Shown here: positions 36,218 through 50,800 of the stretch, one piece after another
Position numbering within the stretch: the stretch's first letter is position 1
Layout of the letters: the number at the start of each line of letters is the position of its first letter
Assembly (NCBI GenBank): GCA_014898415.1
Contig: RCTD01000009.1
Span: forward strand, 124,001 to 188,000
DNA: 64,000 nucleotides
From: Stromatinia cepivora
Taxonomy: Eukaryota; Ascomycota; Leotiomycetes; Helotiales; Sclerotiniaceae
Direction of reading: 5' to 3'
Made by a program: the position numbers and the translations under genes
Notes under the pieces: generated by a model
Database searches by the model: none
What the model was told of the DNA's origin: nothing
Seen by the model: the letters and a program-made list of their open reading frames with translations, nothing else

Positions 36218-39200
36218 ATCGAATGAATGATTCATGGGGCTTGTAATATACAACTCGATCGCATAGGCGCGAATTGTGATTGATAAAGTGGATGCTTTTT
36301 CTTTAGGGGTGATATACATTCAATAGTAATCACGGTGTTTTGCTTTTGGGAGAGCCTGGACTTGGTCGGCTCGGCTCGGTTTGGTGGCCACCCCATGGGG
36401 GTTTTAGGATAGATATACCTATGAGTGGTTTTATGAGATATGGCCTTTGTAGATAGATACGCTTGCATGATATACAAATAATATGTTTTTATGATTTTTT
36501 CGAAAATTTTTCTTCCTTTCTAGGATTAGAGTGATGTGAGGATGTGATTGATGATGTGGCTTTTATGATCGGATATTCGTCTCTGACTGGACTTCTTCAT
36601 ACGAAGTCTTCATCTTACTAGAGTAGTAATTTTACAAATACACCACGAAATTCGAATTCCCCATATCTCGTCTCGTCTCATCTCGTCTGATGAAGAACTA
36701 GGTAATTCTTCGTTACTTTCATACCTACCCATCTACCCACCTACCATTGAATCTCTATATCTTGATAAATCCGTATGTATGCAAGGATCTGTAATCTATA
36801 CCATTCACTCATCTATTCACATATATCTGCTCTGAACCCTCTCTTTGCCTTTTTTCGATCTCTTTTTCTGTTCTCTGATTTTAACTCTAACTTTAATTTT
36901 AACTTCTTATTCAGCTTTCTTATTCCTGAGCTCCTTAGTTAAATAGAGAATATATTATTGTGAGTTTATTATTAACAAATCTTTATTCTATTCTACTCTA
37001 CTTGTGATTTCTTTTTTTTTTAATTTTTTTTTTTGGATATTTGAATACTCGAATACGCGAATGTTATTTTAATCATTTATGAATTGGATCGGGATTTAAT
37101 ATCTCTTCTGGATTTCTTGAATTTTTGATTTTGAGTGATTTCTTTGGGGTTCTAGAGTTCTAAGAAGAGAGAAGGAATGAGAGATGAGGGAGTGAGTAAT
37201 TATTTATATAAGACTATTATCTATAGGAAGTTTGAACGGTAAAAATATGTTTTTTGAATGAATGTTTAAAAGTATAAAGTTTTCTGTTTCTATATACGGT
37301 ACGGTACGGTATTCATTTTATATTCTATTTGAGTTAATTATTATAAGATTACCTCCTCTACTTGCAAGATTGATTGGGTTTTGTATCTTAGAGTCCAGAG
37401 TATATAAATCTCATTTCTGAATATCTAAATCCATCGATTGTTAATTCTATGAGATCTTGATTGATTGATTGAGGATCCAATGGGGATTGGTGAGCTTATA
37501 CCCGGAAGTCTGGAGTTAGGCTTGGTTTTTCTTGTGGATGGATGGTAGGAAGGTGGAATTGGGAATATCTTTCTCTCTTACCGGGATAGGATAGTCATTT
37601 TAATGGTTTTCGTTATTATCATGGAGAGATTTTAAAGTTGATTTGGAGAAATGTTGTTAATTTGATGGATTTGTTTTTGGTATTCTTTGTTTGGTGTTTT
37701 CTTTTCTTATTTTATAATAGTATCTAAAAGTATGTTTAATGATACAATATGATTATTTTATAGAAACTTAAATCCTGCGTATCTCTCCATATCATTATTC
37801 TCTACAATCACAATTAATCTACCAGTCCACCCGATTCTAGGTACTACAATAATCAGGGAAGGTCTGATATCTGAGATTATAGGATAGTAACAATAGAATA
37901 CGGCTTATACAAGTTTTTCATTTGTGCAATAGGGGAAAGAGTATGGGTGCTTGTGATTCTGTTTTTCTAACCACCTCTGCATCGTCATCTTGTTACACTT
38001 ATCACACAGCACAAGATTGACAAAATGAAGAATCTCGCAATGCTAATATTATCTTGATAGTAAAACTCCACCCTCAACCTTCCGTATAGCTTCTTTTTCC
38101 TCACTATTTCTTTTCCCAATCCATAGCATTACTGCTCAGAATCAAAACAAACACAGACAGACGTCTCCCAAGCAGCCTTATTGGTTACATGATCGTCTGG
38201 ATTTAATTATGATATGACGATTAATAGAAGGGATGTCTATATTTATATATTTGATGTTTATAGTTGGATATGGGAAAGAAAGGAGAAAGGAAGGGAGAAT
38301 ACGGGGGAATGGGGTTAAGAAGTTGGAAATCGGGGATGTGTATAAATATCCCACCTACTCGCAACTATGGAGACTTAATGTTTGTAGAGAAAATAATTTT
38401 TGGAGGATATGAGGAGAATGTCTTGCTTAGGTCCTTTGGTTTTGGCGTTTGTGTGAGATAAAGCAGGGGAAAGGGAAGGGACGGAAGAGGATGTTTGTAT
38501 AGGTTGTTTGTTGTTACTTATCGTTTGTTGTTACTATTCAGTTTTTCATTATCAAGCCAAAAATTTATTACTAAGACTTTGTCGTCGCTTATATCTATCC
38601 TTTTACCTACTCTATTCAATTCACAAGGAAAACAGCACAATTATTAAATAAGAGGATTGATTGTGAATCTCTTGATATACTCTTTATTATCCTATAGCAA
38701 ATATGTCTTTCCAAATTAAACCATCTTACAGTGAGTAAAATCAGAGGAGGAGCGGCGTCTTATAACAGAAGAAAAAACTGTACTTCCCTAATTATCCCCC
38801 AATTATCTCCCAATTATCCCAAATTATGCCCCCCAAAACCTCATAGCTCCAGCTCTCTTTTCATGAAAATTCATCAATTCGAATCTATAAATCATAAACC
38901 ATTACATCTTTCAGAATCCACACGACTCCATTTTCAAATACAATTTGAAATCTATGGAAAAGGTCACATATAATGATTGATAATCAAACTGTATGAATCT
39001 TCCCTAGGTTGTTATTGAAAAATGGAGCTAGAGGGGAGCTCACAGTCGAAGTGAGGTTGTTGAAGGAATAGATACTTCGCATATTTACTGGAGACTTGAT
39101 AACTCTGTCATTAATAAATTCCTTTTGTTACTCAGAAACGACGGTATCATTTATGGTGCATTATTTCTACAGACTTTCAATACAAACTAGGTACCTCAAA

Positions 39201-40048
39201 GCTAGATGCGACTTCCAGCGTCCCATTACATGTCATCCCATAAACCCTTTTACATCCTCATCCACGTTCGCTTTTACATTCGTCTCCTTAATCCCGATTT
39301 ATCTTGGCTATAATATCAAAGAATCTTGGGGTGCAAGAGGTGGTGTTTTCTACCATTATCTTTCTCAGCTTATTCTTATTTTCCTATATCTTCGTTCTAT
39401 ATCATTAATAATTATCTCTGAGATATCTAAATTTGTAAGTATAAAAGAAGTCTAACTCCATATTTTTCTGCTAGGATATCATTTCGAAGATATACACATA
39501 CTTTTTTTCGAATAGGGCTCTGAGTGTATACAAGGGAAGAAAGGAGGTGAAGCGAGAATTTTGCTTGAATAGTGAGAATTGAAACTCAATCTATGGAATC
39601 TGATTTGTATCTTATTCCGCTGGCGTTTTCTCTCTTCACTGTTAACAACTTTTGGAAACTTATTGCTCAACTAGAATTCTATTGTTTGCTTTTCCTTTTT
39701 AGTAACATCTCCAATCCGCTTCGTTCTACCTTTTCGTCCCTTCTCGACTATCGTATCCATCGATATGTTAAGGGTCCTAGCTTCCGTTCTTTCGATATCA
39801 TACAGCGTATCCTCACTCCCAGATCCTCAAACCTGTTTTTTGCCTTTACTGTAGTCGTTGTTATAAAGAAGTTCTCCGGTTGAAGGTTATTCTTCTATAC
39901 TTCAGTAATATGGCACCACTACGAGACAGAACAAGCTTTCCATAACAGAACCTCCTTTTCCATCAATATTATTTCTTCCCAGCTGTCCATTCATAGTCTC
40001 CCAGCTCATGTGCCCCTCTCACCGAACAACTAAATATCCCGATCCGCA
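36218..40048. other. Gene-poor region, no gene seen
   Basis: The transporter 3' flank is followed by about 3.8 kb without a supported gene. It is moderately AT-rich with T-runs, small direct repeats (GGTACGGTACGGTA near 37,299) and TTGATTGATTGA near 37,458. Frames up to 119 codons show no recognisable protein content. Confidence 0.45.
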
Positions 40049-40056
40049 ACCAGCAT

Positions 40057-40570
40057 TAGGCTGCGCATAAATTACCCGCAACCCGCCGGTACCTGCGGAT
40101 AATCCGCCCCATGGATTACCTATTGAATGATCTATTTGCTTTATAGATTATCCATTAAGGTTTTAAAATAATCCAATTTACAAACGAATATCTATAGATT
40201 ATTTATAGATTATCCGTTTATTTATAGATTGATGAATTATCTATAAATAAATAAATAATCTGTAAATTATTTGCAAATTATTTATATTTTATATATATTT
40301 ATTATATAAGATTAGTATAAAGATTAATATAAAAATTATTTATATAAATAATCTACAAATAATCTGCAAATTATCTATCTATCTATAGATAATCTATTAA
40401 TTCATAAATCAATAAATAATTTACAAATAAAGGGATAATTCGCAAATAATTTATAAGTAATCTATAAATAACTTATTGATATATATAAATAACCCGATTT
40501 ATAAACGAATACTCAGCGGATAATCCGTCAGAGTCATTATCCGCCCTGCGGGTACCTGTTGCACAGCCTA
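40057..40570. mobile_element. 514-bp hAT-like MITE with 8-bp target duplication
   Basis: Ends TAGGCTGCGCA (40057-40067) and TGCACAGCCTA (40560-40570) are inverted copies with one transition. The 8 bp outside them are ACCAGCAT on the left (40049-40056) and ATCAGCAT on the right (40571-40578), seven of eight identical. Subterminal GGTACC and GGATAATCCGC motifs also occur in inverted order. The inside is AT-rich with many near copies of a TATAGATTATTTATAG-type unit and no coding capacity. TAG-start inverted repeats with 8-bp duplications are typical of hAT-superfamily elements. Confidence 0.8.
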
Positions 40571-41489
40571 ATCAGCATCTCAATATCACAATTTCTTCTT
40601 ATATAAACACATCCTCTCACCAGCGACTCCTTCCTTATAGATAGATAATATACTCTTGGAAGCATCCTATCAGGGCCGAACGATCAACTCAATGAAAAAC
40701 GAAAGCTACAAGTCCCATCCCCAAACCCCGCGATCGACCCATAAAACTAAATAAACAGTTAGAGAAACAAATTCTCCTACTAAAACACTAATGAGAAAAT
40801 GCGAATACTGTCGTTTTATGGGATTTTTCTCACTTGTGGTGTTATTTATTACTGTCGTCTGCTATTAAACTAGGATAGTCATTGTTATAGGATAATGAAA
40901 GGGCGGCTAAAACTCAAATGTAGTTGGCGCAAGTGTTATCCATGGACTTCTAGATGTACTTTTCGGTGGTAATTTTCCCAATTTTCTAGTTGTGTTATTA
41001 GGGATGGATTATAATCTTTTTAAAATAATTATAACGAGGGGAGTATACTTCGTTTTGTATATTTAAAATCTATAAGCTGTGGTGGTTATTCGTTGAATAA
41101 TATTTTATATATTATCTAAGCTTTTATTGATCAACGATTTCGTGAATATAATATTGTAGTTAGATTCTATAACTTTTTATCTTTTTTTGTTTGGGTAAAA
41201 TGGTTTCATTTATCTATTTAATTTATTAGGTTTTTCTTTTTATTTTATTATGATTCAAAATCTTTAATATAAATTTCTTCAATTATATCGAATTATAATA
41301 AATCAATATCTTTGATAATCTAACAATTATAAAAAAATGTTTTATTTTTATTATTCTTTTGTTTTGTTCTTTTTTCGTTTTTATTATAAAAACGAATGAA
41401 TTAAATATATTATTGTTCATTCAAATAATCATTGTTATATTTCAAAAATGCTTAATAATATAGAAACTTTTGATATCGATTTTTATATT
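40571..41489. other. AT-rich spacer, no gene seen
   Basis: AT-rich sequence leading into the accessory region. No coding signal beyond short stop-rich frames is seen. Confidence 0.4.
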
Positions 41490-42157
41490 CGTAGTAGGTT
41501 ATTTCCAACTTTTGCAATACTGGGGTGAGGTCTTGAGGTTGATCTTTATATAGAAGGGGTTAGTATTGTAAAAGTGTAATATTCTTTCGAAATAGATTTA
41601 GATATCAAGGTTGTTATATTTTTCGATAGGTCGTACAATTGCATTACTCAAATTTCTGGTGAAAATGCGATACCATTTGAGTATGAATGTGTTCGAAAAG
41701 TCCTCGTCCGAGAGGATCTCAATATTGTAATTGGAATAAATGGGGTATGGTATGATCTCGTTGTATTCGAATTAGAATGGCATCAAGTGCAAAAGGAGAC
41801 GCCAACTGTAGTTATTGCATAGATCCATAGCAAGTCATCGGCTTCTATGCACCGCCAAACTGCATCTAGTGCTTGACCTTCCACTTCCCGAATGTTACCA
41901 CTAGGACGCTTGCATTCGATCCAAAGCAAAGCTACAAAAGTACAATAATCGATATAATATCTTTTCACCACCATATCAACTCTTCTTCTTGATCCGTCAA
42001 GGAACGATTCAATTGTGACGGAGAAAGTATCCATCTCATAGAATGCTCGCTGAAGGTATGCCTGCCAAAACGCCAATGATTTGTACTCAATATTCTGCAC
42101 AGCTTCTTCGAAAAGTAAAGTATTGGTATACTTGGAGACATCGAATCGTCGAGTCAT
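41490..42157 (-). pseudogene. Decayed gene with an IECKRP motif
   Basis: ATG 42157 opens a 124-codon frame (MTRRFDVSKYTNTLLFEEAV ... LLWIECKRPSGNIREVEGQA). The frame ends at 41,783, but a neighbouring frame continues the protein (YNEIIPYPIYSNYNIEIL, FILKWYRIFTRNLSNAIV), then KTSPQYCKSWK near 41,500. The break needs one frameshift near 41,790. TAA stops at about 41,775 and 41,608 would be CAA before a C-to-T change. The ECKRP-type motif after a hydrophobic strand resembles the Lys-containing core strand of PD-(D/E)XK-like folds; that is only a resemblance. Family unknown. Confidence 0.6.
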
Positions 42158-42653
42158 TGTATTGGATCTTCACATCTCAAGAAGAATAGAGACTGTATAT
42201 ACAGAAGGTATGCCACCTCAAGTCCCTCGCCCACCATCTCTCTCTATCTAGATTCACTTTTATTAACTCTAGAACAAAAACCCCACTTTCTAACCTTTAT
42301 TGTTGCATATCTAATGCTCTAATTGATATCGTTATTTTCTAATTCGGTAAGGACTTTATTCAACAAATTTTCTAATCATCTTTTTGACCTCGCTGTCGCC
42401 AAATTTCTTCTTTCAACAACTTCGAAATTTCACACAAATCCTCTTTAGATTATCATAACAAATACTATTTTCATTATAGAAAAGAAAAACAAATTGAAGA
42501 CTTTATTACATATCATATTCCACCCTTTCCTTTAACTTTAACAAAGTTATACATTTGGTAATATCTTTATCAAAAGGTGAAGTAAGTACGTTTAGACCAC
42601 GCTCGAAGCACGCTTATACAGGATCTTTTGCTATACTTACAATGAATTTTAGG

Positions 42654-43549
42654 ATGGAGGATCCTGGTGGCCGTTTTCAGGCCTTAAGAGATCAGATCAA
42701 CGCTCTTGAGCAAGAGGCACAAAGAGCAAGACAAGCAGCGGCAAATGGAGTCAACCTGGCTCCACCAGTACCGGTCATGGCACCACTTGCTGGTATTAAT
42801 GCACACAGAAGAATCCTTGCAGACAATATCGAACATCGCCTGAATATTGCAATCATCATCTCTACTGTAGAATATTTAACATCGGGAGATAAAGCTTTAT
42901 TGCATGATTTATTACTTAAGGTTTATCGGGAATAGTATCCAGAGGGAGAACTAACTGAACGTTGGGTCAATTTATGGTATAGTTTGTTTTTTGATGGAGA
43001 TTGGATTTCAACTATTAAACCTGCTATACCAATCTTATATCGACGTACTGGCACAGAAAGTGCTGTAATTGTTGGAACCCTAAAGGTATATTTTCATTAT
43101 GAATAATACCATCCCATTTCCGTGCTACGAGCATGCTTTTACCACGCTCCATTTAACTTTCTTGTATTAATATAACATTTTGCAGGAGGACTGCCCATTA
43201 TCTATTCAGAAGACTAGAAAACGCCGTTGTTTTGTAGATAATGATGGAAATGAGTATTACGATTTCGAAGCCGTTGATCAGAATATTAACAATGTATGTC
43301 CAATTCCTAATCGACGATGTGGTGCGATAGTTCAGTTACAGGTCTATTCTGGGTTATTTGGCCCAGAAACCCAGCTACTCATTCAGCGCATTCAATAAAG
43401 CAATATTAGTATTCCAAGCTAGAAATAAACTACATCATTGGATACATATTGCTCGCCGTCATCAGAATGTACCTGATGAACATAACTACATACTTATTAG
43501 CCCAACCAATAATCTATCATTCATACAGAACTTGACAAAAGAATTGTAA
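42654..43549 (+). pseudogene. Decayed two-exon gene of unknown function
   Basis: ATG 42654 (MEDPGGRFQALRDQINALEQ) opens a frame with a short coiled coil. It hits TAG at 42933-42935, then continues in the same frame (ERWVNLWYSLFFDGDWISTI) to a GT donor after 43085. Exon 2 starts after TTTTGCAG at 43186 in phase 0 (EDCPLSIQKTRKRRCFVDND). Near 43,350-43,390 the frame shifts, and a second frame carries on (FNKAILVFQARNKLHHWIHI) to 43549. The TAG is one C-to-T step from CAG. Other starts upstream (42,642 or earlier) are possible. The protein family is not recognised. Confidence 0.6.
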
Positions 43550-44121
43550 GTTATCGTAACCTAAATATTGCGAAGTGGAGGTGCCTTGAATAATCTGTTC
43601 CGAGAATAGATTGGTAAAAGGGTTTTATTTTTCTAATTTATTTTATTTCTATTTTTATTTTTATTTTTATTCTTATTTTTATTTTTTTATTTAATAATTA
43701 TTAGCTTTTTATTCTTTCTATATATTTTCGTTTTTCTTATTTATTCTTTATTCTTTCTATTTTTCTTTTCTTTTAAATGTTCAGGGGCATTAAGTTTAGC
43801 GAGTTGGATGTTTAATAGATATGGATTTCCTTTTTATCGGAGTTATATTATGCAGATACTAGATAGTAGTTATAATTGAAGTTTGCCGGGTTTCCCTCAA
43901 TCTTCTCCCAAATGGGGTAACTTTTCTCCCATGAATTCAGAAACAAATTGTTTTTAAGTTTTACTCTTTGTATGATGATAATGATGTATAATAATAAATA
44001 GCTGGATTTTGGGATGTAATGCTAAAAAGCTTTTTCAAATCGGAGTTTGGAATATTAGCAAATACAAGGTTGGAGTGTGCCCCATTCTTTATTTTCTCTT
44101 TTACTTTTACAATTTAGGCTA
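43550..44121. other. AT-rich spacer, no gene seen
   Basis: T-rich low-complexity sequence (ATTTTTATTTTTATT runs near 43,640-43,690), with no gene. Confidence 0.45.
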
Positions 44122-44925
44122 TTATCCAAACTGATAATCTTGGGCTCCAAATCTTATCAACAGATTCCCTCGTTGTACAACAAACCATACATTATGATCG
44201 ACCTTGGGACTATCTATGTAGCTTTTCGGAAGTTCACCTAAGGGGCGACTTGCTGTTATGATCGATTTTGGAATTGGGATTGGCCCTCTGAAGATATTCG
44301 GTATTCCATTCTTTTCCTTTAATATCTTCGGCTTATTTAAGACTGTGCATTCCTCAAATTCGGGTTTTGTTTCTATATTGTCCGATTTTCTCTTCTTAGT
44401 TCTCTTTGGTGTTTCTTCTCCGTAAAATTCCGGCTCCAATCATCCATCTTTTCGAATCGATCATATATAAGCATTATCATCACCATAAGAATGCGTAATG
44501 GATATAATGTAAAACTTCAAACCATAGTGATCTGTATAATCATAATTTCTTTTTGGACAATCTTCGTATAAACATTTGACCAACTTACCATCCGGATAAA
44601 ACAGCTTTATTTTTCTGATCCAACACCAATTTTCGCTGTGAAATAAAGATCCTTGATATTTGCTCAATCTGGATTGTGAATTCCATAATTTCTCTTTTTG
44701 AATATCTATAACGTGGTTTATCATCGGATCGCCAATATCACCGGGTCGCCACTTTTTTCACCATTCAATTATTTCAATTTCAATTTGCGATATCTCAATG
44801 AATTATTATAGAAATATAATCAAAAAAAGCTCGAATCATCTTAACTATTGAAGCTATTCGAAAATCTAAAACTTTGATAATTACAAAAGCTATAAAAGTC
44901 TATTCAATATTTCGATTTATATTAT

Positions 44926-44930
44926 ATAAT
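44926..44930. other. Target-site duplication ATAAT (left copy)
   Basis: The ATAAT immediately left of the 5' LTR is repeated at 51961-51965 immediately right of the 3' LTR. This is the 5-bp duplication expected for Ty3/Gypsy integration. Confidence 0.8.
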
Positions 44931-45212
44931 TGTCACGAATTGTGAACCATAGGAGGCTAACTATGTGATACCTTTTATCTTTCATATCAATTTATGAGCT
45001 GATCATCCGTATATATGCATTACAAATTATATGATTTAATATAATAAAATGGTAACCCTAATAATATATATATACAATTCTATAGTTTATAAATAGATAT
45101 TTGTATATATATATCTAATCGCTTTTTATGAATTATAATTCTTCAATTATAAATTCTAAAGAATATAATTGATCTTGTTTATTCAACTTTATTATAGTTT
45201 TTGTGTATTATA
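44931..45212 (+). repeat. 5' LTR of the Gypsy element
   Basis: Begins TGTCACGAATTGTGAACC and ends GTGTATTATA, 282 bp, matching the 3' LTR along its whole length. Confidence 0.88.
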
Positions 45213-47899
45213 TTATCTATAATTTATTTACAAATGTTTAATTATTTAATGATCTCCCAAATAATACCTTACTTTAATAATACTTTCTTAAATGAATTTT
45301 TACAAATGTTATATTTAAAGAAAAAAGATCTATTTCAATCTAATCGATAAAGATAAACTTTTTTAGAAATATATTATCACTTTTATAATATAACGAACTT
45401 CTCCTTTTATATACTCCGAATTTTCGAAAGTATATTTTGAGGAACCCTTTTCTTCTTCTCAATTATTTTAACAATTCTTCGAAGAAAATATAAATATAGA
45501 ATTGAATAACATTATTATTGGAAGAAAGAAAACTAATAAAAAGAAAATTCCAATATATAAAATCAATACTCCTAATAATTCAATTGCTTTTTCCGAATTA
45601 TTATTATAATTACAAAATCTTTATATAATAATTATAAATTTGAAAAAGAAGAATCGATAATTGAAAATTATGGTAATAATGAATTCTATAATAATGTAAC
45701 TTTTTTCTGAACCCTAAATAATATTTATATAAATATTCAGATCAATAATAGTATTTGGGATTCCCCTTATTTCTTTAATCGAAATCTAGGGATCTTTATT
45801 TAAATAAACTCGAAGATCCCGAAGTCAAAAGAAGAAAACTTTGATCAAACAATCTGATCAATCAGGGCCTTCCAATGATTCTCCTTTTTTTTTCAGAAAG
45901 TAACGATCTATATAATGATCAAGGGTCCCTTTATTCAAAAAGCTGATCTAATCAGTTAAAATTATATTTCTGTATTAATTACAATTCATAATAAGATATA
46001 TATATATCAAAATCTATAAATCTTATTATTAAATTTAACAATAATATTAAATCTAAAACTAATTTATAATAATTATTAATTATAAAACGATTCGAATTGT
46101 ATATTATATCATTTAAAAATAAAATATAATATTGTATATATATAATCAATCAAATCGAATTGAAAGTATAAATATATTATTATACTTTTTATATATGAAT
46201 ATTCCGATTCATAATATTCGAATTGATTGAACAATTTGTAGCGATTTATTGAAATCTAATTGAAATCGATAATATTTATTTTTAATATGAAATATAGATT
46301 ATATTTAATATAATTCGATATGGCAATTTTTTAGAATAATATAGAAAATTCAGATTATTTGTTATCTAAATGAAGATTATCGATAATAAAATTCTATTCA
46401 AGAATCTCGAATAAAAGATTTCTGATTTTCTTTTATGAATAATAATAATATTTATTAAGGATTGCAAAACTACAAAAAAACTTGCAAATATATTTATTAA
46501 AGTAAATCAAAATGAAATTTCATTATAAAAACGAAATCAATATTATATTAAACGAAAAATCTTTATAGCTATTTATAAACCAATGGTTATTATAAACTTT
46601 TTACAATTCTTTCGGAATTTTAACAATTTCAATTTTGGAATCTCTATATTCCCGAAATCGTTTTTATTTTAGAATATTTTTTCCAGATACACCAACTCTG
46701 TTATACCTAATAACTATTCGAATTTGAAATGTTCATCGTCTTCTCCCTTTCCTGGAGCAGTATATATATTGATACCTTATATCAATAACCTTAATAAAAT
46801 CGAGATAGTACAAAAAAAAGCAAAAGAATTCAAAGAATATCAGGATATCGAAAAAGATTTTAATCCAAAAGTTACAATTGAAGTTATATAAAATATCTAT
46901 TTAGAAAAAGAAAAATATTTAAATTCTGTTTCTATTCTAAATACTATACAGGATATAAGATTTCTTGATTTAATCAAACTTATAGGAAAAGAAATATTCA
47001 TCTTTCCTTATAACTTTTCGAAAAATGGTTATATTTATCGATCAAAAACATTCATTAACTTTAAAGTAAATGAATTCGTTTTTATTAATATTATATTTCT
47101 TATTTATTTATTTTCTATATTTAAATCAAGAATTATATTGTTTAAAGTTTTAATTGAAATTAAAGAGTATAATGATATATAAGACTATACTATTATCTAT
47201 TTTATATTCTTTAATTTAATGGTTAATAATTGTAAACAATTTTTTATCCCTTTTTTTATTATTGAATTAAAAAGTTATAATATTATTTTAAATAGATTTT
47301 AGTTATCAGAAATTCAAGCAAAGTTTGATTATTTCAATCGATATTTTGAATAGTTTAAAGAAAGATTCTATATCATTTTTTATTCGAATAATCTCTTTGT
47401 TATCTAATCATCCCTTTACAAATAGAAAATCGATCGATTAACCCAATAAGATATTAATCGATAAGATAACCAATTCGAAGGATATTGGAATCGAAAAGAT
47501 TTATAATTGAATAGATTAATTATAATTGATAATATACAATAAGAATCTTCAAATATAAATATAATATAGATTTTTATTGAAAAGAAAAAAGTCCCGATTT
47601 CTTTCAAATTCAATCCATCTTTTTCCCAATTAATCATATCATTATTATAGATCTACGAATATCTCCTCTATATATTATCTGAAATCCTCGATCTATATAT
47701 ATTCAAATCCGATAAGTTTCAATTAGAATATAAAAGAGATAAATAAATTAAATTTTTTACTATTATTTTGAAAGAATTCGATAATATAATAAATTCCCAA
47801 TAAAACAAACGATATATAAAAGAAAGAATATTAATTATTCTAACCGAATTCAAGAATACAAAAGTTCAAAAGAAATTCGATCGAATATTAATCGAAATC

Positions 47900-50800
47900 G
47901 ATTCAGAACCCGAAATATTATTTGAATATCAATAATATCATCAAGCTTTTTTCAAATATAAATCAAATATCTTACCTTCTAATCAATTTTATAATTATAA
48001 AATCATATTAAAAAATAAAAGAGAACAAATTTTATATTACAGTTTACTTTATAAAATATCCTTAAAACAATTAGAAATCATTAAAGAATATATTATAAAT
48101 AATCTCAATAAAGATTTCATTGAATTCAATTAAGTTTTTTATACTATATCTGTTTTATTCATTAAGAAACTCAATAATAGTTTGAGATTCTATATAAACT
48201 TCAGATTATTGAATTCCTTAATATATAAAGATCGATATTCTTTCCCTTTGATCAATAAAACGCTTTTTTGGTTTTCCGATATTAAAATCTTTATCAAATT
48301 CAATATTCGTCAAACTTTCCATCATATAAGAATGGATTTTGCTTTGAAAGAATATATTATCTTTCAAATTTGATATAGATTATATAAATACAAAATCGTA
48401 CTATTCGGATTAATGAATGATTCTATAATCTATTAATATTATATGAATAATATTCTATTCGATTATTTAAACATTTTTTATATAATATACTTCAATAATA
48501 TTCTAATCTATTCTAAAAATGAAGAAAAGTATTAAATTTATATTAAGTTAATTCTCGAATGATTAAAAACTATTGATTTATAAACGGATTTCAAAAAATA
48601 TAAATTCAATGTTATATATATTAAGTATTTGGACTTTATTATTTCTACTAAAGGAATAAAGGTAAACCCTGAAAAGATTGAGGTAATTAAGAATTGGATC
48701 TTTCCGATAATAGTGAAAGGGATTCAATTATTCTTCGGTTTTTGTAATTTTTATTAACAATTCATTAAGGATTATAATATAATAATGAAACCTTTTAACG
48801 AATTTATTAAAACAAACATTAAATTTGTATTCGACGAAGTATACCAAAATATATTTAATATCTTAAAGAAAAAATTTATCTCTGTTTTGCTCCTATAATA
48901 TTATAATCATCGATTCTCTTATATATTCGAAATAAATGTATTTGATAGAATAGTTATTAGTATATTATTATAATAGTATAACGAAGATTGATTTTCTATA
49001 GCTTATTTCTTCAAAACTATAATTGTTATTAAATTGAATTATGAAATTTATGATAAAGAAATGCTATCAATTATTTAATCTCTTAATCATTGGAAAACAA
49101 AATTCGCCGGTTCATTATATAAAATTAAGATTTATATTGATTATAAGATCTTCGAATATTTTATAATTATTAAAACTTTTAATATCCAATAAACTTGTTG
49201 AACAAAAGTTTTAATCAATTATAATTTCATTATTATATATTACTTTAAAAAAGATAATTCTTTTGTTGATATTTTAATCTATTGAATCAACGAATTGAAT
49301 CTTCAGAATTATATCAAAAAGAAAAATCGCTTTCAGCAGTTTATTAAAGATAACCAAATTGATATTGAAATCATAAAAAAAACTTTATAAAAATACTATC
49401 CAAACGAAATAACGATTACTAGTATCGATTTAAATGAAATCGCTTCTCAATTTGATCTAATTAATTGTATCATCAAAGCAAATAAAACTATAGATAATTT
49501 ATTAATACTCAAAATACAAACTATCCAAAATTATAAGCATATATCACTCCAAAATAATCTCTTATTTTATAATGACCATCTGATAATATCCGATATCGAT
49601 AATCTTCGAACTTATTTGATTCATAAAGTCTATAATTCCGTTTCTATTGTTTATTCTGATATAAACAAAATCTATCTTTTATTATCTCAACAATACTATT
49701 AATCTAGAATATATAATATTGTAATCAAATATATATATAATTATCATATTTATAAATACAGTTCCGTTTTATATAATCATATCCCCGGTTTATTATATCT
49801 ATTTTCGATTTTTAATCGAATATAACAATATATTATTATAAATTATTGCAATTTTAATAAGGATAAATACAGATATAATAATGTTTTAATCATTATTGAT
49901 CGATTAATGAAATAAACTATCTCTATATTTTATTATAAATCAATCGATACTCGAATTCAAGCATAATTATATCTCTATTATATATATCGATATTATAATC
50001 CCCTTGATATTATAATATCGAATTGCGGCCTTCAATTTATATTACAATTTTGAAAGGAATTCAGTTAAATCTTAAGAACCGATTTTAAACTATCTATTGT
50101 TTATCATCCCCAAATCGATAATCAAATTGAGATCTATAATCAATACTTTCAATAACGATTAAAACTGTTTATTAACTATTATCAAAACAATTGGTTAAAA
50201 TTCCTATCTATAATAAATTACGCACAATTTACTCTTTTACATAATTCCTTAGAAGAACTTATACCCTATAAAACCCTATACAGATATATATCGAAATATA
50301 TATAAAAATAGAAGAAAAACACTAATAAACCAACAAACAATATAAATATACATAATACCTATATATATATAAAATATAATAGATTAACTTTTATACAAAT
50401 AAAATTTTTTTTATTATATATCCAAACCAAAATGTCGAAATTTATGAATACTTATCGATATAAGGTCGATTTCGATATCAGAGATTATATATAGCTCAAT
50501 ATGAAAAATTACTTTACCCAAAGATTATCCAAAAAGCTGGATTTCCTGATTCAAAAAAAATTCAAGATTATTAATCGATTTAAAAACTTTTTCAAATTCG
50601 AATTCCTAATTATAATGAAAATTCATTCTGTTTTCCTTTTAAATCGATTATATAAGATATATAATAATCCTCTTTCTGATTAGATATTCGAATCATCTTT
50701 ATCTATTAATATAACTAATGATTCGGAATAGGAAATAAAAAAGATTCTAATAATAAAAAAAGTACAAAAAACCTTATTATATAGAGTTTTGTAATTTAAT

